DNA of 64,000 bases from Sphingobacteriaceae bacterium (lineage in GTDB: Bacteria > Bacteroidota > Bacteroidia > B-17B0 > Aurantibacillaceae), in contig JADJMM010000008.1 of NCBI GenBank assembly GCA_016709575.1, positions 1 through 64,000 on the forward strand, in the 5' to 3' direction. Position 1 is the stretch's first letter; each line of letters starts with the position of its first letter. A model generated the notes under the pieces. That model did not search any database, was not told where the DNA came from, and was given only the letters and a program-made list of their open reading frames with translations. The position numbers and the translations under genes are program-made. Shown here one piece after another: positions 48,699 through 57,998 of this stretch.

Positions 48699-49354
48699 TT
48701 ATTTAGTTAAGAAGGTTTTATCGAGTAAGTAATATTTTGGCAGATCATCGCCGTCTGCTATTGTAACATCTAAATCTTTTAAATACCGTTTCCAATATCA
48801 TATACTAATCCATGTACAAAAAGTGGTTTACCATTCGACCATGCGTTTTGCACAATAGATGTTTTAGATAAGTCGAATACTTGTTCTATTACATTTAATT
48901 CAACAAAACGATCGGCGCGTTTTTTCTCATCCTTAATTGCGTCGAGTTCTTTTTGATGAAGGCGGTAAACGTCTTTAATATGCCTTAACCAGTTATCAAT
49001 AATTCCAACCTGTGTACTTCCCATAGCGGTAATTACACCACCACAACCATAATGACCACAAACAATAACGTGTGATACGTTTAAAACATTTACAGCGTAG
49101 TCTAATACACTTAACATACTCATATCGGTATGAATAACCATATTAGCAATATTACGGTGAACGAAAATTTCGCCGGGTTTTGTACCTGTAATTTCGTTGG
49201 CTGGAACACGGCTATCAGAGCAACCAATCCATAGAATAGGAGGGGTTTGACCTAAAGCAAGGTCTTTAAAGAACTCAGGATCTCTATCAAGGGTGTCTTT
49301 CACCCATTTTTTGTTGTTTTCAAAAATTTGTTCAAATAATTTAGGCATAACCAA
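48699..49354 (-). CDS. can: Beta-class carbonic anhydrase (one frameshift at the C terminus)
   Basis: About 218 residues after restoring one base near 48785. Zinc ligands are Cys45, His101 and Cys104 ('CSDSR' and 'HYGCGG'), with the Asp47-Arg49 dyad intact, as expected for an active beta enzyme. Uncorrected, it stops at 48779 after 'YDIGNGI'; corrected, it continues 'GYLKDLDVTIADG...KTFLTK' to 48699, the usual length and ending, and sits 11 bp from sulP. It interconverts CO2 and bicarbonate in the cytoplasm. It opens the carbonic anhydrase-SulP-DabA-DabB operon. Confidence 0.93.
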
Positions 49355-49410
49355 ATATGTTTTGTGGGCAGAAACCCGTTAATAATAAAAAATAAAATTC
49401 AGACTATTGG

Positions 49411-49737
49411 TTATGCAGTCTTGGGAGGAGGCGTGCTGATTTCTTTAAACTCAATGAGAGTTTGAGTTTTTTGATTACTGAATAGCTTTAAAGCAAATGA
49501 ATCATCGAAGAAGTAAGATAATTGATGCGAAAAAAAATCATCGGCATTATCTTCATCGGCATCAGTATCGTTTTCGGTTTCGTTGTTTTCTGTATTTTTT
49601 TTGGAAAGTTCAACGTGTGTTGAGTTTTCTTCTTCAGTTAGTGGGATGTATTGAAATACAGTGAAAAGCATCACCATCAAAAACAATGGTACAAATATAT
49701 GTATTTTACCTTTTTCACGAGTGAAGCAAAAATACAC
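49411..49737 (-). CDS. Small single-helix protein with acidic linker, unknown function
   Basis: Up to 108 residues. The frame opens with GTG at 49737, but that codon overlaps a promoter-like TATTTTTG box, so an ATG at 49677 ('MVMLFTVFQYIPL') or another codon between is more likely. One membrane helix is followed by a strikingly acidic Asn/Glu/Asp stretch ('ENNETENDTDADEDNADD'), an aromatic segment and a Pro-rich end 'ISTPPPKTA'. It lies 56 bp upstream of carbonic anhydrase on the same strand, so it may belong to the carbon-uptake unit. I recognise no family. Confidence 0.45.
   Translation of the reverse strand: MYFCFTREKGKIHIFVPLFLMVMLFTVFQYIPLTEEENSTHVELSKKNTENNETENDTDADEDNADDFFSHQLSYFFDDSFALKLFSNQKTQTLIEFKEISTPPPKTA
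49727..49734 (-). promoter_or_regulatory. Candidate -7 box upstream of the carbon-uptake unit
   Basis: On the minus strand this reads TATTTTTG, a full match to TAnnTTTG. The matching upstream element is only TTT, about 20 bp away, so the call is weak. Confidence 0.25.
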
Positions 49738-49800
49738 AAATAGGTGAGAAATAAAAATTTTGAGAGCTTAAGTTTGGGTTAATCTTAACGTATTTTGGGA

Positions 49801-50807
49801 TTAAAACTGCAGTATAGTTTCCCTTATAATACGTGCACAATCCATAACTTGTTCGTTAGTAATACATAATGGCGGAGCAAAGCGTATAATATCACCATGG
49901 GTTGGTTTTGCCAGTAAACCGTTTTCGGCCATTTTTATACAAACGTCCCAAGCAGTTTTACCATTTTTTTCTTTTATAACTATTGCGTTAAATAAACCTT
50001 TACCGCGCACAGTTGTAATCATATCTGATGGAATAGCTCTTAATTCTTTTCTCTTTCATGATCGCAAGCCAGCATTTTTCCTGTACGCGCAATACCCGTT
50101 TGAATTTCATCTGCAATAAATAAAACATTTGCAGCTTTACACATTTCGTAACAGGTTTTCAAATACCCTTCATCAGGTACAACAACGCCAGCTTCACCTT
50201 GAATAGGCTCCACTAAAAATCCAACAACACTTTTATCTTTTAATGCTTCTGCTAATGCAGAAGGATTATTATAAGGAACTTTCAAAAATCCCGGAGTAAA
50301 AGGACCGAAATTACCATAAGAATCAGGATCACTGCTTGCAGAAATAATACTAATCGTTCTACCGTGAAAATTATTTTCGCATACAATTATTTTAGCTGTG
50401 TTCTCAGCAACTTTCTTTTTTTCGTAACCCCAACGGCGTGCTAATTTCATTGCGGTTTCAACGCCTTCAGCACCTGTATTCATTGGTAATACTTTATCAT
50501 AACCAAATAATTCAGTTATAAATTTTTCGTATTCACCTAAAACGTTATTATAAAAGCTCTTGATGTAAGAGATTTTTTGCGCTTGTTCTATTAAGGCTTT
50601 TGTAATTTTCGGGTGACTGTGTCCTTGATTAACCGCACTGTAAGCTGCTAAAAAATCGTAATACTTTTTACCATCAACGTCCCAAACAAAAACGCCTTCA
50701 CCACGTTCTAAAACAACAGGTAGAGGATGGTAATTGTGAGCGCCATGCTTATCTTCTAAATCTATTAAATATTGACTTTTTGTACTGGTTTTCATCTCGG
50801 TAATCAT
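49801..50807 (-). pseudogene. rocD: Ornithine aminotransferase with a ~225-bp internal deletion
   Basis: The N-terminal piece (50040-50807) is normal: 'YHPLPVVLERGEGVFVWDVDGKKYYDFL', 'MNTGAEGVETAMKLARRWGY' and 'VLFIADEIQTGIARTGKMLACDHE'. It then jumps, out of frame, to 'RKELRAIPSDMITTVRGKGLFNAIVIKE' in the piece ending at 49801. Compared with the family, about 75 residues are absent, including the 'LGKALSGG' segment that holds the PLP-binding lysine and 'GSTYGGNPL'. The junction is near 50050-50058, in the AAAGAGAAAAGAA tract. As written the enzyme (ornithine to glutamate semialdehyde) cannot work. Either this is a real deletion or local assembly loss; a loss of 226 bp would restore a 410-residue protein. 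Confidence 0.85.
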
Positions 50808-50865
50808 TGTAAAAAGTATTTAAACAAAGATAAGACAAAATGCTTGATTTAAAAACCCCTGAAAG

Positions 50866-51546
50866 TTACTCTTTAGACTTCTCTGAAGTCTTGGCAGCCT
50901 CTTTGTTTTTCAAGAAACGGAACTGAATTCCCATGCCAATGCTATAACCTAAACCTTTCCATTTGGCTAGAATATTTTGATTAAAATTCGAGTTATTGCT
51001 ACTCATCTCATTGTAATTCACAAACGGCATACCTAAGTCTAGCTGAAAACCAAATCGTCCCATATAAACACGTGGAGAAACGTGAACATCAAAGTATAAA
51101 CCACTCCCGTAAATTTCATCATTATTAATATTATTACTTATGAAATTTAATTTTGAATAACCAACATTAATGCCACCAACTAAATTAAAAACTTTCCCGT
51201 TTAATACATGGTAATTCACTAATAACATAATGTTGTTCGAATAAATATTCGGCATTTTTTTTGTGATGTCATCAACCTCTGTGAAATATTTAGCGCGGTT
51301 GTAACGAATGCCTACACCTAATTTATTTAGTACGCCATACTCTAAGCCAAAAGCAATATTGCGGTTAGCGGCTTTGTCTTCCAATGTAGTGTCTTGTCCG
51401 GTACTGATTAATTTGTATGTGTATTTTGTATTGTACACATCAATGGCACCTTTCATATCAAATACCAAAGCACCCTTGTGAAAAGATTGCGCTGATAAAA
51501 TGAAAGTGTAAAGAATAAAAATAACTGCAAAAAGTATTTTCTTCAT
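50866..51546 (-). CDS. Outer-membrane beta-barrel protein
   Basis: 226 residues with a signal peptide ending LSAQ. Strands alternate in the manner of an eight-stranded OmpA/OmpW-like barrel ('AFGLEYGVLNKLGVGIRYNRAKYF', 'VFNLVGGINVGYSKLNF', 'GRFGFQLDLGMPFVNYNEM', 'GLGYSIGMGIQFRFL'), followed by a short charged tail ('KNKEAAKTSEKSKE') of likely periplasmic location. No specific family is clear. It starts 9 bp after the dnaB stop, so it is probably co-transcribed with it. Confidence 0.7.
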   Translation of the reverse strand: MKKILFAVIFILYTFILSAQSFHKGALVFDMKGAIDVYNTKYTYKLISTGQDTTLEDKAANRNIAFGLEYGVLNKLGVGIRYNRAKYFTEVDDITKKMPNIYSNNIMLLVNYHVLNGKVFNLVGGINVGYSKLNFISNNINNDEIYGSGLYFDVHVSPRVYMGRFGFQLDLGMPFVNYNEMSSNNSNFNQNILAKWKGLGYSIGMGIQFRFLKNKEAAKTSEKSKE

Positions 51547-51555
51547 AAGAATAAA

Positions 51556-53145
51556 TTAAAATGCGTCGTTAACGTCATCAATATCGTTACGTTTAATGAT
51601 ATCACCACTTTGGATATCGTCAGCTTTATCCCAGTTCTTAGATTGAACAGTTTTAGTGCCGTCGTTGTTAGCAAGAAAATCATTGTTTTGTTCTAATGAT
51701 TTTGGTTGATTAGAACTATAAATAGAATCTTGTCCTTCATTATAATCCAAATCTGCAAACTTAGCGTATTGACCAATAAAACGGAGTTTAACTGTTTCTA
51801 AAGCACCATGACGGTTTTTTGCGATGATTATTTCTGCTCTACCTTTTGTTGGTTCATTATTCTCGTCTACTTCCAATCCGTAATATTCAGGACGGTAAAT
51901 AAACATTACCATATCCGCATCTTGCTCAATAGCTCCAGATTCACGGAGGTCACTTAATTGAGGACGCTTGCTTCCGCCGGGACGATTTTCTACCTGACGA
52001 CTTAATTGAGAAAGGGCAATAATTGGTATCTCTAATTCTTTCGATAAACTTTTTAATCCACGTGAAATTTGACTAATCTCTTGTTCACGGTTTCCTTTTC
52101 CATCCGGACCACCACTCATTAATTGTAAGTAATCGATAATGATTAATTCAATTTTTTGATTCTCTTTTAAACGACGGGCCTTAGCGCGTAATTCGAAAAT
52201 AGAAAGAGCAGGGGTATCATCAATGTAAAGAGGAGCAACCGCTAAATTTTTAATTCGCTCGTGTAATTGTTGGTATTCGTAATCTTCTAAATTTCCTTTT
52301 AGGATTTTATCTTGCGGCAATTCAGTTTCGCTGGATATTAAACGTTTTACTAATTGAACAGAAGACATCTCTAAAGAGAAAATTGCAACAGGTTTTTTAA
52401 ATTCAACAGCTGCATTTTTTGCCATCGTTACAACGAAAGCTGTTTTACCCATACCTGGACGAGCCGCCAGAATTAGTAAGTCTGATTTTTGCCAACCGCC
52501 AGTAATTCTATCTAGCGCCGTAAACCCTGATGGAACGCCAAGTAAACCATCTTTTTGATTAGTAGCGGCATCAATTTCATCTAAAGCTTTTGTAATTAAC
52601 GTACTCATTTTATCGTGCTGTTTACGCACGTTATTATCGAGTATTTCAAAAATATTTTGAGTGGTGTGATCTAGTAATTCAAAAACATCAGTACTGTCTT
52701 CGTAAGCTGTTTTAATGGTTTCGGTTCCGATGCGGATTAACTCGCGTTGTAAAAATTTTTGTGCTACAACACGCGCATGAAATTCGATGTTAGCAGAAGA
52801 AGCAATACGATTTGTTAAAGCAGAAACATAATACGAACCACCAACAAATTCTAATTCGCCATTGCGTTTTAGTTCTTGAGTAACGGTTAAAATATCTACA
52901 GGTTCAGAGCGGTTAAATAAACTAACAATGGCAGCAAATACTTTTCCGTTTTGTTCTTTATAAAAACTTTCGGGTGATAATATGTCGATAACTGTACTTA
53001 GCGCTTCTTTCTCGAGTAGCATAGCACCTAATACAGCTTCTTCTAATTCTACTGATTGCGGAGGCAGTTTACCTATTTCGGTTACCGGAATTCCGGTGCT
53101 GGTTACAATACGTTTTCGGGTTTTATTTTGGTTCTCTTGGTTCAT
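51556..53145 (-). CDS. dnaB: Replicative DNA helicase DnaB
   Basis: 529 residues. The N-terminal helical domain (about 20-170, 'LPPQSVELEEAVLGAMLLEKEAL') and RecA-like C-terminal domain (about 195-470) are complete. Walker A is 'LAARPGMGKTAF', Walker B is 'LIIIDYLQLM', and 'ALSQLSRQVENRPGGSKRPQLSDLRESG' with 'GAIEQDADMVMFIYRPEYY' covers the arginine finger region. A ~60-residue Asn/Asp/Ser-rich tail follows. No intein. DnaB is the hexameric fork helicase. The start 'MNQENQNKTRKR' is followed by a short basic leader before the domain. Confidence 0.96.
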   Translation of the reverse strand: MNQENQNKTRKRIVTSTGIPVTEIGKLPPQSVELEEAVLGAMLLEKEALSTVIDILSPESFYKEQNGKVFAAIVSLFNRSEPVDILTVTQELKRNGELEFVGGSYYVSALTNRIASSANIEFHARVVAQKFLQRELIRIGTETIKTAYEDSTDVFELLDHTTQNIFEILDNNVRKQHDKMSTLITKALDEIDAATNQKDGLLGVPSGFTALDRITGGWQKSDLLILAARPGMGKTAFVVTMAKNAAVEFKKPVAIFSLEMSSVQLVKRLISSETELPQDKILKGNLEDYEYQQLHERIKNLAVAPLYIDDTPALSIFELRAKARRLKENQKIELIIIDYLQLMSGGPDGKGNREQEISQISRGLKSLSKELEIPIIALSQLSRQVENRPGGSKRPQLSDLRESGAIEQDADMVMFIYRPEYYGLEVDENNEPTKGRAEIIIAKNRHGALETVKLRFIGQYAKFADLDYNEGQDSIYSSNQPKSLEQNNDFLANNDGTKTVQSKNWDKADDIQSGDIIKRNDIDDVNDAF

Positions 53146-53399
53146 AATTTAAGGGGAGGCAAATGTGCAATTATTAGTTCAAGTTACGAAAAAAGCGCCA
53201 TGAACACAATAGGAACATTGTATTAACAGTGAATTTTAATGGCCTGACTGCTAATACTATTTTTGTTAATAACCCAAATAATAGAGTTGTTGAATTGTTA
53301 ATAGCCCTGGGTTTATCTTATAAACAAGGTATGTGCCAATTTTCTAATAAAAATATTTTTTAAAATCCATTTCAATTTAGTAATGCTTAATTTTGAGCG

Positions 53400-54345
53400 A
53401 TGATAAAAATTCTTTTAGCCGATTCTAACCATGCGGTATTGCATGAAACATTGCAAGCTGCAGGTTTGCATTGCGATTTGTTTTGGGATAAGTCGGCAGA
53501 AGAACTAAAAGCATTACTTCCTGAATACGACGGACTAGTTTTGCGGAGTAAATTCAAAATCACAAAAGAAATTATTGATTCCGCGAAAAAAATGAAATGC
53601 ATTGGCAGAGCAGGAGCAGGAATGGAAAATATTGACGTGCCTTATGCCGAATCAAAAGGGATAAAATGTATTAGCGCACCTGAAGGAAACAGAGATGCAC
53701 TTGCAGAGCACACCATGGGAATGTTATTGATGTTGTTTAATAATTTAAAACGCGTTGATGCAGAAGTAAGAAATGGAATTTGGTTACGTGCCGAAAATAG
53801 AGGCGTTGAGTTATTAGGAAAAACAATTGGAATCATCGGTTACGGTAACATGGGTTCAGCTTTTGCTCAACGTTTACAAGGTTTTGGTTGTAAAGTTTTG
53901 GTTTACGATAAATACAAGAAAGGTTTTGGAAATTCTTCATTAATTGAAGCAACATTAGAACAATTGTATAACGAATGTGATATTGTTAGTCTGCACACAC
54001 CTTTAACGGATGAAACCCATTATTTAATTAATGCTGATTTCATTTCTAAATTCAAGAAAAATATTTACATCATGAATACAGCTCGTGGTAAATGTTTAAA
54101 TACTGCTGACTTAGTTTCTTCTCTCGGATCAGGAAAAGTATTAGGTGCTTGTTTAGATGTTTTAGAATACGAATCTATCTCTTTCGAAAATTTAGATGCT
54201 ACAAAACTTCCTGCGCCAATGCAATATCTTATTAAGAGCTGATAAAGTGGTTTTGAGTCCGCATATTGCGGGATGGACGCACGAATCGAATTACAGAATC
54301 AGTAAAATTATAGCTGAGAAAATGATTGCTGTTTTGAAAAAGTAA
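53400..54345 (+). CDS. D-2-hydroxyacid dehydrogenase (phosphoglycerate dehydrogenase-like; one frameshift)
   Basis: About 314 residues after removing one A near 54234. The NAD-binding motif is 'GIIGYGNMGSAFAQRL'. Catalytic Arg is in 'NTARGKCLNT', Glu in the 'DVLEYE' region, and the catalytic His ('LSPHIAGWTHES') lies only in the corrected frame, where the protein ends 'MIAVLKK' at 54345. The short form without an ACT domain is usual for Bacteroidota SerA-like enzymes, which may make 3-phosphohydroxypyruvate for serine; other 2-hydroxyacids are possible. A TAATTTTG box ends 7 bp before the start. It is divergent from dnaB across a 254-bp gap in which I see no gene. Confidence 0.88.
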
Positions 54346-56102
54346 TTATTCGCCAATAGCTTTTACAAATTCAACATACATATCATCAATTATTCCAACG
54401 GTATTTCCTTCAGGTTCCCAGAAAAACACTTTTAATTTAGCTTTAGGCGGAAGATTTTTCGGAATCAAAAAACCACTTTCAACTGTTTCCCATTCGCCAA
54501 TTTTTGGAAAGAAAATAGTGTTGGTTTGTTGCCATAATATCATACTGTCTTTCTCGTTGGTAATTGACGCGCACAAAAGAATACCGTTATTTAAATCTTG
54601 TACGTTTAAATTACCACCATAACGGATGTTTGTATAAGAATCCCATTTGAGATGATCTTGTAAATTAAGTTCTAAACCTTTTGAAAATCTGGCTGATTCA
54701 TTTACATCTGCAAAGGGATGAGCCTTATCATCGTTAAAATTATTTCTTACAAATACGCTTTTTAAAACTGTTCTTTTTGAAATAGGATATTCTAAAACAG
54801 GTCTGAACCTGAAGAAATTCTTGATGTTATATTCTAAACCCTGACTGGTACCGCTAATGATTCCCAATAAAAATTGTCGCGACCAATGTAAATTAAGAAG
54901 AGAAGTTAGTACACATAAAACGACAATAGTATTGAATAGAATTTTTTTCTGAAGAGTATGATGCAATAAAAAACCCATACCTAACGAAACAATCAAATAC
55001 CAATCGATATACGCTCTCATCGAAAATCCTGTTCCATAATCCCAACAACCCCACGAAGAAGTAATGTAGATAACAACTGAAAGCATCAATAACATATTTA
55101 AACCAAGTTTCTTTGGCATAAAAAATAATCCGAATAATGAGATAAGTGCCAATGGGGTATAGAAGAACCAGCCTTTATGAGCCGAGAAAAGACTTTTAAA
55201 CACTTGTGGTTGTCCCCAATTAAAATGTTCGTCAGGATAAGAATCAATAAGCCAATGGCCCATTTGTAATTTCCATAAAAATAACATCGAGAAAATTAAG
55301 CCTAATGAAAGGATGAGTCCGCTTAATGCTAATTTATTTTTAAGAATACTTAAATAATTTAAAAGTTCTTTCCCTTTAAAACCCATACAAGGTAAAAGCA
55401 GAATGACAATACCGTTTATATTACGAGTTATGATGGCTAATCCTAAACCAATAGCCATCCAGAAAAAGTACTTTGTACTTTTTGGATTCGGAAAACCTGA
55501 GAAGAATTTTAGTCCTGCATAAAAAAACAGACTGGTGCTGATGAGCGTGTATAAATGCGAATAGCAGCCGAAAATTTGAGTATAGAAATAAATGTTGGTA
55601 CCGAAACTTAGTAAAGGAACCGTAATAGCGAAGACAGTAAGCGATAAATTATAATGCCGGAAAATCCGCGCTAATAATTTGAAGAAAAAATATTGCCAAA
55701 AAACCGCCCCGAAACACATAAACCACATGTAGATATCGGCATAACCATTCGGTTCTATACTGAAAATGTAAGCGCAGGCGTGGGCTGCAAAAAAGAATGG
55801 CGCTTGAAAGTAAGCAACTCCCGGTGGATATTTATTTACCTCTTGCCCTTTAAATTTTACAACAAAGCCTGCTTTAAAATCATTTTCTCCGGACACATCT
55901 TCATTGTGTTTTAACCATGGTTGTTCTAAGCAATCGTAATTTAAGTCGTGATAAATAAAAATGGAGGGTAAGTATGCGTAGTAACCCATGGCGTCGTTAA
56001 CAATACAACGTTGCCACCAAATTTTAAAATCATGATTAATTGGAATCAAAAAAACATTAATGACGAAAACTAATTCGCAAATGTATTTTTTATAAAGTTC
56101 AT
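54346..56102 (-). CDS. Multi-pass membrane glycosyltransferase-like protein (frameshift at the N terminus)
   Basis: About 585 residues if one A is added opposite the T6 run 56086-56091. The long frame then starts at an ATG at 56102 as 'MNFIKKYICELVFVIN', giving the first helix; without it, translation would need a TTG at 56049. Around 11-12 helices follow, with a first periplasmic loop carrying acidic residues ('NDAMGYYAYLPSIF', 'EVNKYPPGVAYFQAPFF') as in GT-C/ArnT-like polyprenyl-phosphate sugar transferases, and a soluble C-terminal domain of ~190 residues with beta-sandwich character. Donor and acceptor are unknown. It runs tail-to-tail with the hydroxyacid dehydrogenase, with no bases between stops. 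Confidence 0.75.
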
Positions 56103-56118
56103 TCGGGATTAAGCAAAC

Positions 56119-56601
56119 TTAAGGCACTAGTAATTCAGGTGTGGTAAGTACGTTGCTTTGGTTGTTAGCATTATCTAACATATACATCACGTATTTAATG
56201 CGTTTGTGTGCTTTTGTTGGTCGGTACTGATTTATCTTTACCGCTACTTCACCGCTAATTGATTTTCCTTCGTAATCATCAATTGGTTTACGGATGGTAT
56301 AAGGAATTCTAACTGTATCGTTTGTAAACGCACTGTAAAACGCATGAAAATTATTGGTAACCGTATCAAAATAGTAATAGGTCATAAAAAGGTTAGTAGC
56401 TTTATCTTCCTTATCTTTTCCAATATCACCATCACCATCAGAGAACCCAATTACCAATTCAGCAGCAGTATCACCTAATAGTGGGGTAAAGCTTTTGTAT
56501 TCAATTACTGGTTTTTGAGAAAAGGTTTTTTTCTTAACACAAGCATAAAAACAAGCCATTAGACCCGCAATCATTAAAATGTATTTTATTTTCCCAAACA
56601 T
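56119..56601 (-). CDS. Lipoprotein with an Asp-rich loop, unknown function
   Basis: 160 residues. The hydrophobic start (MFGKIKYILMIAGLMACFYAC) ends with a probable lipid Cys. The mature part has 'LVIGFSDGDGDIGKDKED', a calcium-loop-like motif common in Bacteroidota lipoproteins, followed by beta-rich sequence ending 'VLTTPELLVP'. It precedes the membrane glycosyltransferase gene by 16 bp on the same strand and is divergent from the LuxE-like gene. No family assigned. Confidence 0.65.
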   Translation of the reverse strand: MFGKIKYILMIAGLMACFYACVKKKTFSQKPVIEYKSFTPLLGDTAAELVIGFSDGDGDIGKDKEDKATNLFMTYYYFDTVTNNFHAFYSAFTNDTVRIPYTIRKPIDDYEGKSISGEVAVKINQYRPTKAHKRIKYVMYMLDNANNQSNVLTTPELLVP

Positions 56602-56636
56602 ATTATACCTATAAAATTAAGCATAATTTTGCAATT

Positions 56637-57626
56637 ATGCATAAGGTTCAAACAGACGCTATTTTTACCCTCTCAAACGAGACTGAATTTAACAATTTAG
56701 CCCTGTCTGTTTTTCAATTTCAGTACCAAAACAACGGTGTTTACCAGGCTTTTGCTCAATCTTTAGGAGCCAATCCTGAAACCATTAAACATTATTCTCA
56801 AATCCCTTTTTTACCTATCGAGTTGTTCAAGAGCCAGGATGTAATATGTAACGATAAAAAGGACGATTTTATTGTGTTTACAAGCAGTTCAACCACTTCC
56901 CAAACACCTTCCCGTCATATTGTCTCAGATATCAATATTTATGAGCAAAGTTTTATAAAGGGTTTTGAGAATGCTTACAGAAAACCTTCCGATTATGTGA
57001 TTTTAGCCCTTTTGCCCAATTATTTAGAGCGGAAAGGTTCTTCTTTGATTTATATGTTTGATAAGCTCATAAAACTGTCTAATAATCCCTTAAGTGGTTT
57101 TTTTCTGGAGGATTACGATAAATTAATTTCTGTTCTGCTAGCATTGAAACAATCCAACACAAAAACATTATTAATTGGAGTGACATACGCTTTATTGGAT
57201 TTGGCAGATACAGGAATTAGTCTGAATGATAATTTTACTGTTATGGAAACGGGCGGCATGAAGGGGAGAAGAAAAGAACTTTTGAAAGAGGAACTACACC
57301 AGATTTTAAAACAAAAACTTTCTGTCTCAACAATTCACAGCGAATACGGCATGACCGAATTATTATCACAAGCATATTCAAAAGGAAACGGAATTTTTGA
57401 TTGTCAGCCCTGGATGAAAATTTTGGTGCGGGATATCGATGATCCATTAAGTTATGTGAAGGAAAATAAAACGGGTGGGATTAATGTAATTGATTTAGCC
57501 AATGTAAATTCTTGTTCGTTTATTTCTACACAGGATTTAGGACGAATGAAAGGAGATGGAACATTTGAAATTATGGGCCGATTTGATAATAGTGATGTGC
57601 GCGGTTGTAATTTGATGGTAAGCTAA
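56637..57626 (+). CDS. LuxE/PaaK-family acyl-protein synthetase-like adenylating enzyme
   Basis: 329 residues. The N-terminal part has 'SQIPFLPIELFKSQDV' and the substrate-activating loop 'VFTSSSTTSQTPSRH', the Ser/Thr-rich P-loop of ANL-superfamily LuxE proteins. 'METGGMKGRRKEL' and 'HSEYGMTELLSQAYS' are the remaining signatures, with 'FISTQDLGRMKGDG' near the end. LuxE activates fatty acids as acyl-AMP and transfers them to a Cys on LuxC or a carrier. No luxC or carrier gene adjoins it, so the acceptor is unknown. A TAATTTTG box overlaps its leader. The MGMT-like gene starts 1 bp after its stop. Confidence 0.83.
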   Translation: MHKVQTDAIFTLSNETEFNNLALSVFQFQYQNNGVYQAFAQSLGANPETIKHYSQIPFLPIELFKSQDVICNDKKDDFIVFTSSSTTSQTPSRHIVSDINIYEQSFIKGFENAYRKPSDYVILALLPNYLERKGSSLIYMFDKLIKLSNNPLSGFFLEDYDKLISVLLALKQSNTKTLLIGVTYALLDLADTGISLNDNFTVMETGGMKGRRKELLKEELHQILKQKLSVSTIHSEYGMTELLSQAYSKGNGIFDCQPWMKILVRDIDDPLSYVKENKTGGINVIDLANVNSCSFISTQDLGRMKGDGTFEIMGRFDNSDVRGCNLMVS

Positions 57627-57627
57627 A

Positions 57628-57960
57628 ATGGAAAAAGATTTTTTTGATTCGGTTTATAAAGTGGTGCGATTAATTCCCAAAGGACGCGTAACCAGTTATG
57701 GCGCTATTGCTAAATATTTGGGTTCAGCGGGTTCTTCGCGTATTGTTGGGTATGCTATGAACGCTGCTCATAACCAAAAGCCAAAAGTGCCTGCGCACCG
57801 GGTTGTGAATCGTAATGGTGAATTAACGGGCAAGCATCATTTTGCAACGCCTTACCAAATGCAGGAATTATTAGAGAAAGAAAAAATTAAAGTGATAAAC
57901 GATAAGATTATTGATTTCAAGAAATTGTATTGGGATCCAACTGAGAACTTGAAATTATAA
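57628..57960 (+). CDS. MGMT-family (alkyltransferase-like) DNA-binding protein without the acceptor Cys
   Basis: 110 residues, only the MGMT C-terminal DNA-binding domain. The HTH and Arg finger are present ('GRVTSYGAIAKYLG', 'SSRIVGYAMNAAH'). The active-site block reads P55-A-H-R-V: Ala56 replaces the alkyl-accepting Cys of PCHRV, and also differs from the Trp of classical ATL proteins (PWHRV). It cannot dealkylate DNA by the usual route and probably flags O6-alkylguanine for nucleotide excision repair, as ATLs do. It is coupled to the LuxE-like gene upstream. Confidence 0.88.
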   Translation: MEKDFFDSVYKVVRLIPKGRVTSYGAIAKYLGSAGSSRIVGYAMNAAHNQKPKVPAHRVVNRNGELTGKHHFATPYQMQELLEKEKIKVINDKIIDFKKLYWDPTENLKL

Positions 57961-57968
57961 GTGCTAAA

Positions 57969-57996
57969 TTTCTCGACGACGCTCGAAATGACAAAG
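57969..57996. repeat. Dispersed intergenic repeat, imperfect palindrome
   Basis: The sequence TTTCTCGACGACG + CTCGAAATGACAAAGG has the imperfect palindrome TTTCtCGA/TCGAAA followed by ATGACAAAGG. It lies between convergent genes. The ATGACA-type end resembles the loop of the hairpin at 4548-4571 (GGATGACAGG). Confidence 0.45.
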
Positions 57997-57998
57997 GA

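Noticed and set aside
53146..53399. Possible replication origin next to dnaB
   Set aside because: The gap is AT-rich, but I see no cluster of DnaA boxes and no dnaA or dnaN nearby.
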